From positions 1 through 51,285 of the forward strand of contig CAKZOK010000062.1 in the NCBI GenBank assembly GCA_937136415.1: 51,285 nucleotides of DNA, written 5' to 3'. This stretch comes from an uncultured Cytophagales bacterium. GTDB taxonomy: Bacteria > Bacteroidota > Bacteroidia > Cytophagales > Bernardetiaceae. The position numbers were made by a program, and so were the translations under genes. Shown here piece by piece: positions 26,181 through 35,287 of this stretch. Position 1 is the first letter of the stretch; the number at the start of each line of letters is the position of its first letter. The notes below the pieces were generated by a model. It worked only from the letters and a program-made list of their open reading frames with translations. It did not search any database and was not told the DNA's origin.

Positions 26181-26255
26181 TTTATTGGAAAAAACGCCTT
26201 TTTTTTATAATTTTAATCAATATTTTAAAGATACTTGTTATTTTTATATAATAGA

Positions 26256-26374
26256 GTAGCATACGCTTTAGCGTGTGAGTAAGTACCGAATGTTTTAGCT
26301 TTCGGAAAATCGCTGTTTTATATCTCCTAACCTAAAAATTAGGGTACATTTTCGCAAGCTAAAGCATATGCTAC
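26256..26374. mobile_element. 119-bp inverted-repeat element, candidate MITE or structured RNA
   Basis: The ends GTAGCATACGCTTTAGC (26256-26272) and GCTAAAGCATATGCTAC (26358-26374) are inverted repeats matching at 16 of 17 positions. Inside are two short hairpins, CCGAA/TTCGG and CCTAA/TTAGG. There is no open frame and no clear flanking target duplication. A single hairpin with a related GTAGC...CTTTAG pattern occurs near 44448-44468. It lies about 110 bp before the restriction-modification gene. Confidence 0.55.
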
Positions 26375-26481
26375 AAAGAAAAATAATACCGAGTTCACGT
26401 TAAGAAAAGAAGGTAAAAAAATTGTCAGAGAACCAAATTAAATTTGTCTTATCACAAAAAAGTCTTTTGCAATACAACTCT

Positions 26482-29400
26482 ATGAACATAATCACAACAC
26501 CAAGTAGAGTTTTGAATCCTACTTATCGCAAAGTTAATATTATTAGAAATGAAATAAATCGCTTCAAAAGTTCTTTGTTGGAGTGTTTGGAACATATAAA
26601 AATAAGCGATGAGAAAAACGAACACGAAGAAAATATTAAAAAATATATAGGCGATTTTCTACAAAAAACATTTTATCAAAATTATCTTATCAATACAAAA
26701 GACCGTGTTGATTTGGCTATTTATGCAGGAAAAAATGCAAAAAGTAATATAAGTGTTTTGATAGAAACCAAACGACCTAGCAATACAAATGAGTTTTTGA
26801 AAAATGATAATATAAATAAAAAGGCATTACAAGAACTTTTACTTTATTATTTGAGGGAAAGAATAGATTTACAAAACAACCAAATCAAATATTTAATTGC
26901 TACAAATGGCTATGAATGGTATTTTTTTAAAGGAAATGATTTTTATGACTTTTTCTATAAAAACAAAAAATTAATTAAAGAATATAATGAGTTTGTAAAA
27001 AATCAAAAAGATTCTTCTAAAAACGAATTATTTTATAATGAAATTGCTAAAAAATATATTGAAGAAGTAAAAAATGAATTGCCATTTTTATATATCAATA
27101 TTAAAGAAAATTACGAAAAACTTTTACCTCTCTCAAATACAAAAGACGACCAATTAGTATCTTTATACAAAGTATTTTCGCCTATTCATTTGTTGGCGCA
27201 ATCGTATGGAAACGATAGCAATGAATTGAATCACGAATTTTATTTCGAACTTTTGCACATCATCGGATTAGAAGAAGTACAGAAAAAAGGCGTAAAACTA
27301 ATTGAAAGAAAAAAGAAAAAAAATAGAAATATTGGTTCATTATTAGAAACAACTATTTTTATTTTAGAGGATAGAAATTATATCAAAAAAGTCAAGAATC
27401 TTCAAAATTATGGAGAAGACAGAGAAGAGCAATTATTCAATGTTGCTTTAGAGCTTTGTCTGACGTGGATAAATCGTATTTTGTTTCTCAAATTATTGGA
27501 AGCTCAACTGGTTGTTTATAATAAAAGTAAAGAATATGAATTTCTGAATACTGATTTTATACAGCGATTTAATGATTTGGAAGATTTGTTTTTTTCTGCC
27601 TTAGCAAAAAAACCAGAAGAGAGAAACGAAGAACGAATAAAGGAAAAATACAAAAATATTCCATATTTGAATAGTTCGCTTTTTGAGCCAAACGAATTGG
27701 AAGATACAACCCTCCAAATTTCGAATATAAACGGAGTAGAATTAGAAATTTATGACAAAACTGTACTAAAAAATGATTTAAAACACAATCTAAAACCTCT
27801 AACAGGAAAAATCCCTCTTCTTTCTTATATTTTTCGTTTTTTAGATGCCTACGATTTTAGTGGAAAAGACCAAAATAAAGTAGATGAAACCAATCAAGGC
27901 AAAACACTAATTTCGGCTTCTGTGTTAGGGCTTATTTTTGAAAAAATAAATGGCTATAAAGAAGGCTCATTTTACACGCCTGCCTATATCACAATGTATA
28001 TGGCAAGAGAAACACTACGCAAAACAGTCTTGCAAAAATTCAATGCTCATTACGGTTGGGAATATGAAAATTTTGATTATTTGCGAGAAGATTTCTTCAA
28101 TCATATCCGAAAAGGAAACAGAGAAGTAATTAGAAAAGAAGCAAATCAAATCATCAACTCTATCAAAATATGCGACCCTGCTGTTGGTTCTGGACACTTT
28201 TTGGTAAGCTGCCTAAATGAGCTAATTGTCATAAAAAGTGAGCTAAATATTTTAGTAGATAAAAGTAATAATCCTTTACAGGTTCATGTTCAAATTGACA
28301 GTGATGAACTTGTTATTAAAAACCAAGATGATGAAATTTTTATTTATCGCCCTAAAAGTTTCTCAAATACAATCATACAAGAAACCTTATTTCACGAAAA
28401 ACAAACACTCATAGAAAGTTGTCTTTTTGGTGTTGATATTAATCCTAATTCTGTCAAAATATGTAGGTTGCGTTTGTGGATTGAGCTTTTGAAAAATGCT
28501 TATTATATAAATTACAAAAAAAATAAAGACCTTCAAACACTACCAAATATTGATATTAATATCAAAACAGGAAACTCATTGATAAGTAAATTTCATATTG
28601 ATGATAAAATGAATTTTTTTGGTAATAGTTTAAGTGTTGCCGTAAAAAGGAATATTCCTGATTATAAAATCCAAACAGAATTGTATAAATCGGTAAGAGA
28701 TAAGGAAACTAGATGGGTAATCAATAAAAGTTTGAATGAGCATCGTTTGTGGTTTGATAATTTGAGAAGCCCAAAAGATAAGGAGTATGTAAGCCTTCAA
28801 AAATTGAAAAATAAATTTACAGATTATGGAATGAGTAGCCTTGCCAAACAAAATATTTTAGATAAAATGGCAAAGGAAATTAAGAAATTAGAAGCAGCCT
28901 ATGACAAGAAAATGGAAATATATAGAAAGGCTTTTGAATGGCGTTTTGCTTTTCCAGAAGTATTAGACGACGAAGGCAAATTTATTGGTTTTGATGTTAT
29001 AATTGGAAATCCTCCTTACTTTTCGATAAGCAATGATTCTACTTTGAAAAAAGTAGCCAATCTATATGACACCTACAATTCGGCTGGCGATATTTATGCA
29101 CTTTTTGTTGAGCTTTCACAAAAAATATTGAAACCTTCGGGGATTAGTTCATTTATTATTTCGAACAAATGGTTGAGAGCTAATTATGGCGAAAATCTTC
29201 GAAAATATTTAGTTGATAAAACAAATCCTGTCGAACTTATAGATTTTGGGCAAAATTTATTATTTGAAAGTGCTATTGTTCATACAAATATTATTACCAC
29301 TCAAAAACAAGAAAATAATAATAATTTATCTGCTGTTAGGTTTCCTGATGGTTTCTTTGATGCTGAAAAAGTAGATATAAAAAGTTATGTCCAACAAAAT

Positions 29401-30276
29401 AAAATTCAAAATTTGGAAATAGATTCTGCAATATGGAATATTATTTCTCCAAACCTAAAAGAGCTAAAAAGCAAAATTGAAAAATCGGCTAAAAAGCTGA
29501 TGGATTGGAAAATTATCTTTTATCGAGGAATTTTGACAGGTTATAATGAAGCTTTTATCATTGATTCGGAAACCAAGAATGAATTGATAAATAAAGATGC
29601 CCAAAATGAAACTATCATAAAACCAATTCTTAGAGGAAGAGATACTAGAAAATATTTTTGTAATTATGCCAATTTGTATTTGCTCAATACCCACAACGGA
29701 TACAAAAATATAGAAAGAGTTGATGTAATTAATGATTTCCCTAGCGTTTATGATTACTTAAAAACACATGAAAAAAATGCAGCCAAAAGATTTGATAAAG
29801 GCGTGCATTGGACAAACTTACGAAATTGTGCATATCTTGATAAATTTGATACTCCCAAAATAATTTTTTCTGAAATAGTAAGTGAGCCTCAATTTTATTA
29901 TGATGAAAAAGGCTATTATCCAGAAGCCACAACTTTTTTTATTTCAGGAGAAAAATTAGAATATCTTACAGGCTTATTAAACTCAAAAGCTGTTACATTT
30001 TTCTTTAAATCTTTTTATATGGGAGGCGAATTGGTAGGAAAAATTAGATATAAAAAAGCGTTTTTAGAACAAGTTCCTTTGCCTTATCCTACAAAAAAGC
30101 AAGAAAATCAAGTAACAGATTTAGTAACCCAAATTTTAAAATCAAAAAGTAAGAATCCAAATGCTGATACAAGCGATTTGGAAAATCAAATTGATATTTT
30201 GGTTTATAAACTCTACCAACTAACAGACGAAGAAATTTTGATTATTGATTCAGATTTTGACAATCAAAAAAATTAA
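26482..30276 (+). CDS. Type IIG-like restriction-modification enzyme (Eco57I-type methylase)
   Basis: A single-chain enzyme of about 1264 residues combining nuclease, adenine-N6 methyltransferase and target recognition. The N-terminal part has a PD-(D/E)XK-like core: D77 in DRVDLAIYAG and E95-x-K97 in VLIETKRPSN. The methylase has SAM-binding motif I DPAVGSGHF near residue 565 and catalytic motif IV NPPY near 843. The C-terminal TaqI-like specificity region contains ILRGRDTRKYF and YPEATTFFIS. I chose the ATG at 26482 because MNIITTPSRVLNPTYRKV aligns with the usual start of these proteins; a TTG at 26422, preceded by AGAAGG, would add 20 residues. No separate specificity or nuclease gene is nearby, as expected for type IIG. 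The stop overlaps the convergent response-regulator gene by four bases. Solitary R-M genes are commonly acquired laterally. Confidence 0.88.
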   Translation: MNIITTPSRVLNPTYRKVNIIRNEINRFKSSLLECLEHIKISDEKNEHEENIKKYIGDFLQKTFYQNYLINTKDRVDLAIYAGKNAKSNISVLIETKRPSNTNEFLKNDNINKKALQELLLYYLRERIDLQNNQIKYLIATNGYEWYFFKGNDFYDFFYKNKKLIKEYNEFVKNQKDSSKNELFYNEIAKKYIEEVKNELPFLYINIKENYEKLLPLSNTKDDQLVSLYKVFSPIHLLAQSYGNDSNELNHEFYFELLHIIGLEEVQKKGVKLIERKKKKNRNIGSLLETTIFILEDRNYIKKVKNLQNYGEDREEQLFNVALELCLTWINRILFLKLLEAQLVVYNKSKEYEFLNTDFIQRFNDLEDLFFSALAKKPEERNEERIKEKYKNIPYLNSSLFEPNELEDTTLQISNINGVELEIYDKTVLKNDLKHNLKPLTGKIPLLSYIFRFLDAYDFSGKDQNKVDETNQGKTLISASVLGLIFEKINGYKEGSFYTPAYITMYMARETLRKTVLQKFNAHYGWEYENFDYLREDFFNHIRKGNREVIRKEANQIINSIKICDPAVGSGHFLVSCLNELIVIKSELNILVDKSNNPLQVHVQIDSDELVIKNQDDEIFIYRPKSFSNTIIQETLFHEKQTLIESCLFGVDINPNSVKICRLRLWIELLKNAYYINYKKNKDLQTLPNIDINIKTGNSLISKFHIDDKMNFFGNSLSVAVKRNIPDYKIQTELYKSVRDKETRWVINKSLNEHRLWFDNLRSPKDKEYVSLQKLKNKFTDYGMSSLAKQNILDKMAKEIKKLEAAYDKKMEIYRKAFEWRFAFPEVLDDEGKFIGFDVIIGNPPYFSISNDSTLKKVANLYDTYNSAGDIYALFVELSQKILKPSGISSFIISNKWLRANYGENLRKYLVDKTNPVELIDFGQNLLFESAIVHTNIITTQKQENNNNLSAVRFPDGFFDAEKVDIKSYVQQNKIQNLEIDSAIWNIISPNLKELKSKIEKSAKKLMDWKIIFYRGILTGYNEAFIIDSETKNELINKDAQNETIIKPILRGRDTRKYFCNYANLYLLNTHNGYKNIERVDVINDFPSVYDYLKTHEKNAAKRFDKGVHWTNLRNCAYLDKFDTPKIIFSEIVSEPQFYYDEKGYYPEATTFFISGEKLEYLTGLLNSKAVTFFFKSFYMGGELVGKIRYKKAFLEQVPLPYPTKKQENQVTDLVTQILKSKSKNPNADTSDLENQIDILVYKLYQLTDEEILIIDSDFDNQKN

Positions 30277-30935
30277 ACCAACTGATTCTTAAAAGCAAAT
30301 TTTATCAATCCAACTACATTTTTCACATTTATTTTATGAAGAATATTTTTACGATGAGTTTCTACTGTTCTGGTACTTATAAAAAGAGCCTCTGCTATTT
30401 CTGCACTTGAATATTCTTTACAGATAAGTTGTACGATTTCTGTTTCTCGTTTGGTCAAAGAATTTGCTTGTTTGTTTTTATCTTGTCTTTTTTTCTTTTG
30501 CATTATTATTTCCAAAACCTCTGGACTATAATGCGAATTGCCTTCTGCAACCTGTTTTATGGCTTTTATTAATTCTTTTCTACCAATATTTTTTAAGATA
30601 TATCCTTCTGCTTCCACAGCCAACACCTGCTCAATCAATGCTTTTTCGTCGTGCATAGTCAGAACTAACACTTTCAAATCTGGAAAGCGAAGTTTGGCAA
30701 GTCGTGTTAGTTCTACACCGTCCATTTGAGGCATACTAATATCTGTTAGCAAAATATCAATCGGCATATTGCTTTCAGCCTGTTTTTGCAAAATCTCTAA
30801 AGCTGTTTTTCCATTTGTGGCTTCAGCAATTATTTTAATATCTTTTTCTTTTCTTAATAACGAACGAATGCCATCTAAAAGCATTTGATGGTCGTCGGTA
30901 AGAAGTAATTTTATGACTTGTTTTTCTTCTTGCAT
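30273..30935 (-). CDS. NarL/LuxR-family response regulator (orphan)
   Basis: A 220-residue two-domain regulator. The receiver domain (about 6-125) keeps the acidic pair D14/D15, phosphoacceptor D65 in LLTDISMPQMDG, T93 and K115. The C-terminal LuxR helix-turn-helix (about 155-215) reads LTKRETEIVQLICKEYSSAE followed by FISTRTVETHRKNI. It should bind DNA as a dimer after phosphorylation by a histidine kinase, often a 7TM or TPR-type kinase in Bacteroidota. No kinase gene lies in the window, so its signal is unknown. ATG start at 30933-30935. Its stop overlaps the end of the restriction-modification gene by four bases, leaving no room for a terminator between the convergent pair. Confidence 0.92.
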   Translation of the reverse strand: MQEEKQVIKLLLTDDHQMLLDGIRSLLRKEKDIKIIAEATNGKTALEILQKQAESNMPIDILLTDISMPQMDGVELTRLAKLRFPDLKVLVLTMHDEKALIEQVLAVEAEGYILKNIGRKELIKAIKQVAEGNSHYSPEVLEIIMQKKKRQDKNKQANSLTKRETEIVQLICKEYSSAEIAEALFISTRTVETHRKNILHKINVKNVVGLIKFAFKNQLV

Positions 30936-30965
30936 TTTTATTTAACATTTTTCGAAAAGCATCTT

Positions 30966-31012
30966 ATTTTCTGATAAAGCCGAACTTTCAAATTCTACCT
31001 TTATCAGAAAAT
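30966..31012 (-). terminator. 14-bp inverted repeat between fcl and the response-regulator gene
   Basis: ATTTTCTGATAAAG (30966-30979) and CTTTATCAGAAAAT (30999-31012) are perfect inverted repeats with a 19-base loop, 24 bp after the fcl stop. It is probably the fcl terminator, though no long T-run follows on the minus strand; being 31 bp upstream of the response-regulator start, it could also be an operator. Confidence 0.5.
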
Positions 31013-31035
31013 ATTATACTCAAACAATTTTTGTT

Positions 31036-32091
31036 TTATACTTTTATATCTGCAAGTACATTTTGATAGACTGTATTAATTCCTTCTTCTAAAGAAATTT
31101 TGTATTTCCAGCCTAAGCTAGTCAATTTATCTACACTCATCAATTTTCGTGGTGTTCCGTCTGGTTTGGAAGTATCAAAGACCAACTCTCCTTCAAATTT
31201 TATAGTCTTTTTTACAAGTAAAGCCAACTCTTTTATGCTCAAATCTTCGCCAGTTCCGATATTTACAAGGCTTGGCTCATCGTAATTGTGCATCAAATAA
31301 ACACAGGCTTCTGCCAAATCATTGGCGTGCAAAAACTCTCTTTTTGGCGAACCTGTTCCCCAAATTTCTACTTCAATATTATTTCCATCTTTAGATTTAC
31401 GAATACCGTATTTATCCAAAATTTCCAAAATTTGAGTTTCAGAAAGTTCACTCATATCTTTGCCTTCTACCAAAAAATGGCGCAAATTATTTCTAATTCC
31501 GTCCCAGTTATTTTGTTCCAAACATTTACCCAAATGGAATTTTCGGATAAGCGCAGGCAAAACATGAGAGTTCATCAAATCATAATTATCGCCTTCTCCG
31601 TAGAGATTGGTAGGCATAACCGAAATAAAATTGCAATCATACTGACTTCTGTACGCTTCACAAAGCTTTATTCCTGCAATCTTAGCAATAGCATACGGCT
31701 CGTTTGTTTGCTCCAAAAGTCCTGTCAATAAATATTCTTCTTTGAGAGGTTGAGGCGCAAGTTTTGGATAAATACAAGATGAACCCAAAAACATCAATTT
31801 CTTGACATTTGATTTTCTTGCAGCTTCAATAACATTGACTTCCATCATCAAATTATCATAAATAAATTCGCCACGATAGGTATTGTTTGCCAAAATACCA
31901 CCTACTTTAGCTGCTGCCAAAAATACCCAATCAGGTTTTTCTTGCTCAAAGAAATCATTTACAGCTTGTTGATTGCGAAGGTCAAGCTCTTTTGAAGTGC
32001 GTTCTACAAAATTTGAATATCCTTGTTTTTCTAGCTCTTTTTTGATAGCCGAACCGACCATTCCACGATGTCCTGCAATATATATTTTCAT
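31036..32091 (-). CDS. fcl: GDP-L-fucose synthase
   Basis: A 351-residue extended short-chain dehydrogenase that epimerises and reduces GDP-4-keto-6-deoxymannose to GDP-L-fucose with NADPH. The Rossmann glycines are G7, G10 and G13 in [10 protein letters not shown]. Catalytic residues are S105 near SSCIYP and Y133-xxx-K137 in YAIAKIAG. It is longer than the usual 310-320 residues because of an insert of about 35 residues (near 200-240, [17 protein letters not shown]) before the substrate-binding block [16 protein letters not shown]; this insert is common in Bacteroidota. Its substrate comes from the upstream gmd product. ATG start at 32091. The gap of 143 bp from gmd holds a dispersed AT-rich sequence. 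Confidence 0.95.
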   Translation of the reverse strand: MKIYIAGHRGMVGSAIKKELEKQGYSNFVERTSKELDLRNQQAVNDFFEQEKPDWVFLAAAKVGGILANNTYRGEFIYDNLMMEVNVIEAARKSNVKKLMFLGSSCIYPKLAPQPLKEEYLLTGLLEQTNEPYAIAKIAGIKLCEAYRSQYDCNFISVMPTNLYGEGDNYDLMNSHVLPALIRKFHLGKCLEQNNWDGIRNNLRHFLVEGKDMSELSETQILEILDKYGIRKSKDGNNIEVEIWGTGSPKREFLHANDLAEACVYLMHNYDEPSLVNIGTGEDLSIKELALLVKKTIKFEGELVFDTSKPDGTPRKLMSVDKLTSLGWKYKISLEEGINTVYQNVLADIKV

Positions 32092-32100
32092 TTTGAAATC

Positions 32101-32137
32101 AATTACGAATTATGAATTAAAAATTACGAATTGAATT
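32101..32137. repeat. Dispersed AT-rich sequence with tandem AATTACGAATT units
   Basis: The segment between gmd and fcl contains AATTACGAATT, TATGAATTAAAA and TTACGAATTG in tandem. Similar strings occur at 40774-40797 (GATTACGAATTAAAAATTAT) and, diverged, at 22608-22628 between etfB and etfA. All are intergenic. The class is simple in sequence and its nature is uncertain. Confidence 0.35.
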
Positions 32138-32234
32138 ACATAAAGTTCCAAAAGAACTGAAAGTAAATACAACTAATATATTTTGAATTATGATTTTTAA
32201 AATACGACTTTGTATTAACTGATAACTGAAAAGA

Positions 32235-33347
32235 CTATTCATAATAATTCATAGTTCTATGTCCACCTTCTTGTAGATATTTATCTTTTTTGAATAATTC
32301 TACATCAGCCAAAATCATATCTGTAACAAGCTGTTGTAGATTATATTTTGGTTTCCAGCCTAGTTTTTCTTGTGCTTTTGTAGCATCTCCAATAAGTAAT
32401 TCTACTTCTGTCGGACGGAAATAACGAGAATCTACTGCAATTACTTCTGTTCCAATTTCTATTTGATATTCTGGATTTGAGCAAGATTTTACAATTCCTT
32501 TTTCCTCTTCATTTTCTCCTACAAACTCTAACTCTATTCCTAATTCTTGAAAAGCAATTCTACAAAAATCTCTTACCGTAGTGGTAATTCCTGTTGCAAT
32601 AACAAAATCCTCTGCTTTTTCTTGTTGTAGAATTAGGTGCATTGCTTCTACATAATCTTTTGCGTGTCCCCAATCTCTTTTTGCATTTAGGTTTCCTAAA
32701 TAAACTTTGTCTTGTAAACCAAGCGCAATTCTTGCCGTTGCACGAGTGATTTTGCGAGTTACAAAAGTTTCTCCTCTAATTGGGCTTTCGTGATTAAATA
32801 AAATCCCATTACAAGCATACATTCCGTAGGCTTCTCTATAATTTACCGTTATCCAATAGCCGTACATTTTGGCTACTGCATAAGGTGAACGAGGGTAAAA
32901 AGGTGTTTTTTCAGATTGTGGAACTTCCTGAACTAAGCCATATAATTCAGAAGTTGAGGCTTGATAAATACGAGTTTTTTCGGTCAAATTTAAAATACGA
33001 ACAGCTTCCAAAATACGAAGCGTACCCATAGCATCAACATTTGCAACATATTCAGGCATATCAAAACTTACTTTTACGTGCGACATTGCACCTAAATTAT
33101 AAATCTCATCTGGCTGAACTTCTTGAATAATACGAATCAAATTAGTAGAATCAGTAAGGTCGCCATAATGCAACTTGAAACGATAATTATCTACGTGTGG
33201 GTCTTGATAAAGGTGGTCTATTCTATCAGTATTAAAAAGTGAACTTCTACGTTTGATACCGTGAACTTCATATCCTTTATTAAGTAAAAGTTGCGCCATG
33301 TATGCGCCATCTTGTCCTGTAATTCCTGTAATGAGTGCTTTTTTCAT
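32235..33347 (-). CDS. gmd: GDP-mannose 4,6-dehydratase
   Basis: A 370-residue dehydratase that converts GDP-mannose to GDP-4-keto-6-deoxy-D-mannose, the first step toward GDP-L-fucose or GDP-rhamnose for surface glycans. NADP-binding glycines are G8, G11 and G14 in [11 protein letters not shown]. The catalytic group T132, E134, Y156 and K160 is visible in STSELYG and [12 protein letters not shown]. The R-rich [15 protein letters not shown] (33-47) is the family's cofactor and tetramer region. Length is typical. ATG start at 33347. It lies upstream of fcl on the same strand, and the pair is probably one transcript. No fucosyltransferase or polymer assembly cluster adjoins it. Confidence 0.96.
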   Translation of the reverse strand: MKKALITGITGQDGAYMAQLLLNKGYEVHGIKRRSSLFNTDRIDHLYQDPHVDNYRFKLHYGDLTDSTNLIRIIQEVQPDEIYNLGAMSHVKVSFDMPEYVANVDAMGTLRILEAVRILNLTEKTRIYQASTSELYGLVQEVPQSEKTPFYPRSPYAVAKMYGYWITVNYREAYGMYACNGILFNHESPIRGETFVTRKITRATARIALGLQDKVYLGNLNAKRDWGHAKDYVEAMHLILQQEKAEDFVIATGITTTVRDFCRIAFQELGIELEFVGENEEEKGIVKSCSNPEYQIEIGTEVIAVDSRYFRPTEVELLIGDATKAQEKLGWKPKYNLQQLVTDMILADVELFKKDKYLQEGGHRTMNYYE

Positions 33348-33416
33348 TCTAAATATTTGAATCTGATGATGTCTGTATATTGATTATCTATTTTTTTGAG
33401 CAATTTTGGCTATCTA

Positions 33417-33424
33417 CAAAAGTA
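33417..33424 (-). promoter_or_regulatory. Possible -7 element for gmd-fcl
   Basis: CAAAAGTA reads TACTTTTG on the minus strand, matching TAnnTTTG, about 70 bp before the gmd start. The nearest TTG on that strand is 27 bp away, longer than usual. Confidence 0.35.
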
Positions 33425-33621
33425 ATAAATATATACTAAAATATAATAATTCAACTCTCTTTTGAGAAAAGTATTTTGATTGTTTTTTTGAAATAAAAAT
33501 GACGTTGTTTAAACTTTCATGTTTTGCATTTTTTTATCATAACTAAGTAGTATCAAAATTAGCCCTACAAGGCGCAAAAGTTTAAATAGCTTCAATATCT
33601 TTAAAAGTCAAAAAAGCAAAT

Positions 33622-33651
33622 TTGTATTATGATAATATTTGCATACATTTG
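33622..33651 (+). promoter_or_regulatory. Bacteroidota-type promoter for the gene at 33707
   Basis: TTG at 33622-33624, a 19-bp gap, then TACATTTG at 33644-33651, a full match to the TTG-N19-TAnnTTTG primary-sigma promoter of Bacteroidota. Transcription would begin near 33658, about 50 bp before the ATG. Confidence 0.65.
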
Positions 33652-33706
33652 AAATGAGCAATAAAATAACAAATCACACTTCTTAATTCTTACTTTATTT
33701 ATTTCT

Positions 33707-35230
33707 ATGGATAACCTTCGTTCTATTTTAGACACTTTTTCGGAAGAGGAAAAAAAAGCTCTTCATGCTTTTGTACAGCGTCAGAAAATTCGTAAAAATA
33801 GAAAAGACCTTCAACTTTTAGAATTATTACAAGAGGAAACTGTTTATAATGGAAAAGAATTGGTAGTTAAGCTTTATCCCAAAACAAAAAATAAGATTGC
33901 TTATCATGCGCTACGCAGAAGATTAATGCAACATTTTATTGATTTTATTACACTTTCAAGAAGCACCGACCAAACTATTGAAGGAACAGATATAATGGGA
34001 ATTATATCACTTTCTCATTATCTTTTTGAAGTAAATTTGGAAAAAATTGCGTGGAAATACCTCAAAAAAGCAGAAAATCAAGCACAAGAAAATGAACAAT
34101 ATCATCTTCTCAACTCCATTTATAATCTTGCTTTAGCCAACACAAATAATGAATTTTCGCCTTCTTTCAAACGTCTTTTAGAATTACGTAATCAAAATAA
34201 AATTTTTGCAGAACAAGAAGAGCGAGCGCATATTGCAAATTGTATCTTAAAAAACAAACTTTCAGAAGCCAAAAGAGAAGGAAAAACATTGGATTTTGAT
34301 AAAATAATGACACAAATTTTGGAAGAATGGAATTTGACTAAAGTTATCAGTGAGCGTCCTCGTATTCGTTTTAATTTACTTTCTATTGCTAGAAATGCTG
34401 TAGTAGCCAAAAAAGATTATTACAATTTTGAATTTTTCTTACGTGCTAATTACATTGAACTTTTAAAAGATACAATGATTTTGGAAAAAAATCAATATTA
34501 TAGACTTTCTCTTTTATATATGTTGGCTCACGTTTTGTATCGAAACAAAAAATTTGATGAATCATTAAAATATCTTGATGAATTTAAAGATATTTTAGAA
34601 TCATCTAGCAAAAATTCAAAATCTTATAAAACTTCTTTTTATTCAAAGTTTGTTCTTCTTACGGCTGCAAACCTTGCCTTTACAGGCGAAAGAGAAAAGG
34701 CAATTCAATTATTAGAAAACTTACTCAAAAAAAACAAATTTATTCTTTCTACAAACGATGTTTTGAATACGCATCTCAATTTAGTTTTTTATCATTTTCA
34801 AAAAAATGATTTTAAGAAAGCACATAAAGTTTTGTTAGATTTTGGGCATTCTGATGCGTGGGTAGAAAAAAAAATGGGTAAAGAATGGGTTGTCAGAAAA
34901 TGGCTCATCGAATCTGTTTTGCAATTCGAACTCAAAAATGATGATATTGCACGAAAAATTATCTCAAAAATAAAACAAAAATATGCTTCTCTTCTAGGGC
35001 AATCTAATTACCAAAATAGCAAACCTTTTTTGAATCTTTTGGAGGAATATATGCGCTATCCACAGCGAGTTACACAAACTATTTTTTTAGAAAAAGTTGA
35101 GAAAGTAATTACTTTTGCCGAAACTACAAAACAAGAAGATTTGCAAGAAATGGCATTTTATGCATGGTTAAAATCAAAAATGGAAAGAAAAAATTATTAT
35201 GAAACGCTTTTAGAACTGGCTAGTAATTAG
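33707..35230 (+). CDS. Helical-repeat (TPR-like) protein of unknown function
   Basis: A 507-residue cytoplasmic protein with no signal peptide or membrane segment. Nearly the whole length is predicted alpha-helical, with helix pairs resembling TPR or SEL1-like repeats (for example around 115-145, 265-300, 335-360 and 360-390). The first 85 residues (SEEEKKALHAFVQRQK, then KLYPKTKNKIAYHALRRRLM) form a basic helical domain that looks like the start of a conserved Cytophagales family I cannot name. No enzyme motifs are seen. It has its own promoter and is transcribed divergently from gmd. It may be a scaffold or an interaction protein (inference). Confidence 0.6.
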   Translation: MDNLRSILDTFSEEEKKALHAFVQRQKIRKNRKDLQLLELLQEETVYNGKELVVKLYPKTKNKIAYHALRRRLMQHFIDFITLSRSTDQTIEGTDIMGIISLSHYLFEVNLEKIAWKYLKKAENQAQENEQYHLLNSIYNLALANTNNEFSPSFKRLLELRNQNKIFAEQEERAHIANCILKNKLSEAKREGKTLDFDKIMTQILEEWNLTKVISERPRIRFNLLSIARNAVVAKKDYYNFEFFLRANYIELLKDTMILEKNQYYRLSLLYMLAHVLYRNKKFDESLKYLDEFKDILESSSKNSKSYKTSFYSKFVLLTAANLAFTGEREKAIQLLENLLKKNKFILSTNDVLNTHLNLVFYHFQKNDFKKAHKVLLDFGHSDAWVEKKMGKEWVVRKWLIESVLQFELKNDDIARKIISKIKQKYASLLGQSNYQNSKPFLNLLEEYMRYPQRVTQTIFLEKVEKVITFAETTKQEDLQEMAFYAWLKSKMERKNYYETLLELASN

Positions 35231-35287
35231 AGAATAGAAATTAATTTTTATTTTTTTGAAGAATAAGAAGGCAAAAATTTATAATCC

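Larger units (their letters stand above)
26043..26481. other. Intergenic region with terminator, hairpin and inverted-repeat element
   Basis: Between the subtilase and the restriction-modification gene I see a small hairpin (26054-26082), a strong terminator (26144-26180) and an inverted-repeat-bounded element (26256-26374). No coding sequence is supported except a possible 20-residue N-terminal extension of the next gene from a TTG at 26422. Confidence 0.6.
33348..33706. other. Divergent intergenic region between gmd and the helical-repeat gene
   Basis: This 359-bp region contains promoters for both sides: a strong plus-strand one at 33622-33651 and a possible minus-strand -7 box at 33417-33424. 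I see no coding sequence or strong hairpin. Confidence 0.55.

Noticed and set aside
31288..31731. 147-codon plus-strand open frame
   Set aside because: It is antisense to fcl, whose protein is unmistakable; the frame's composition is that of a shadow.
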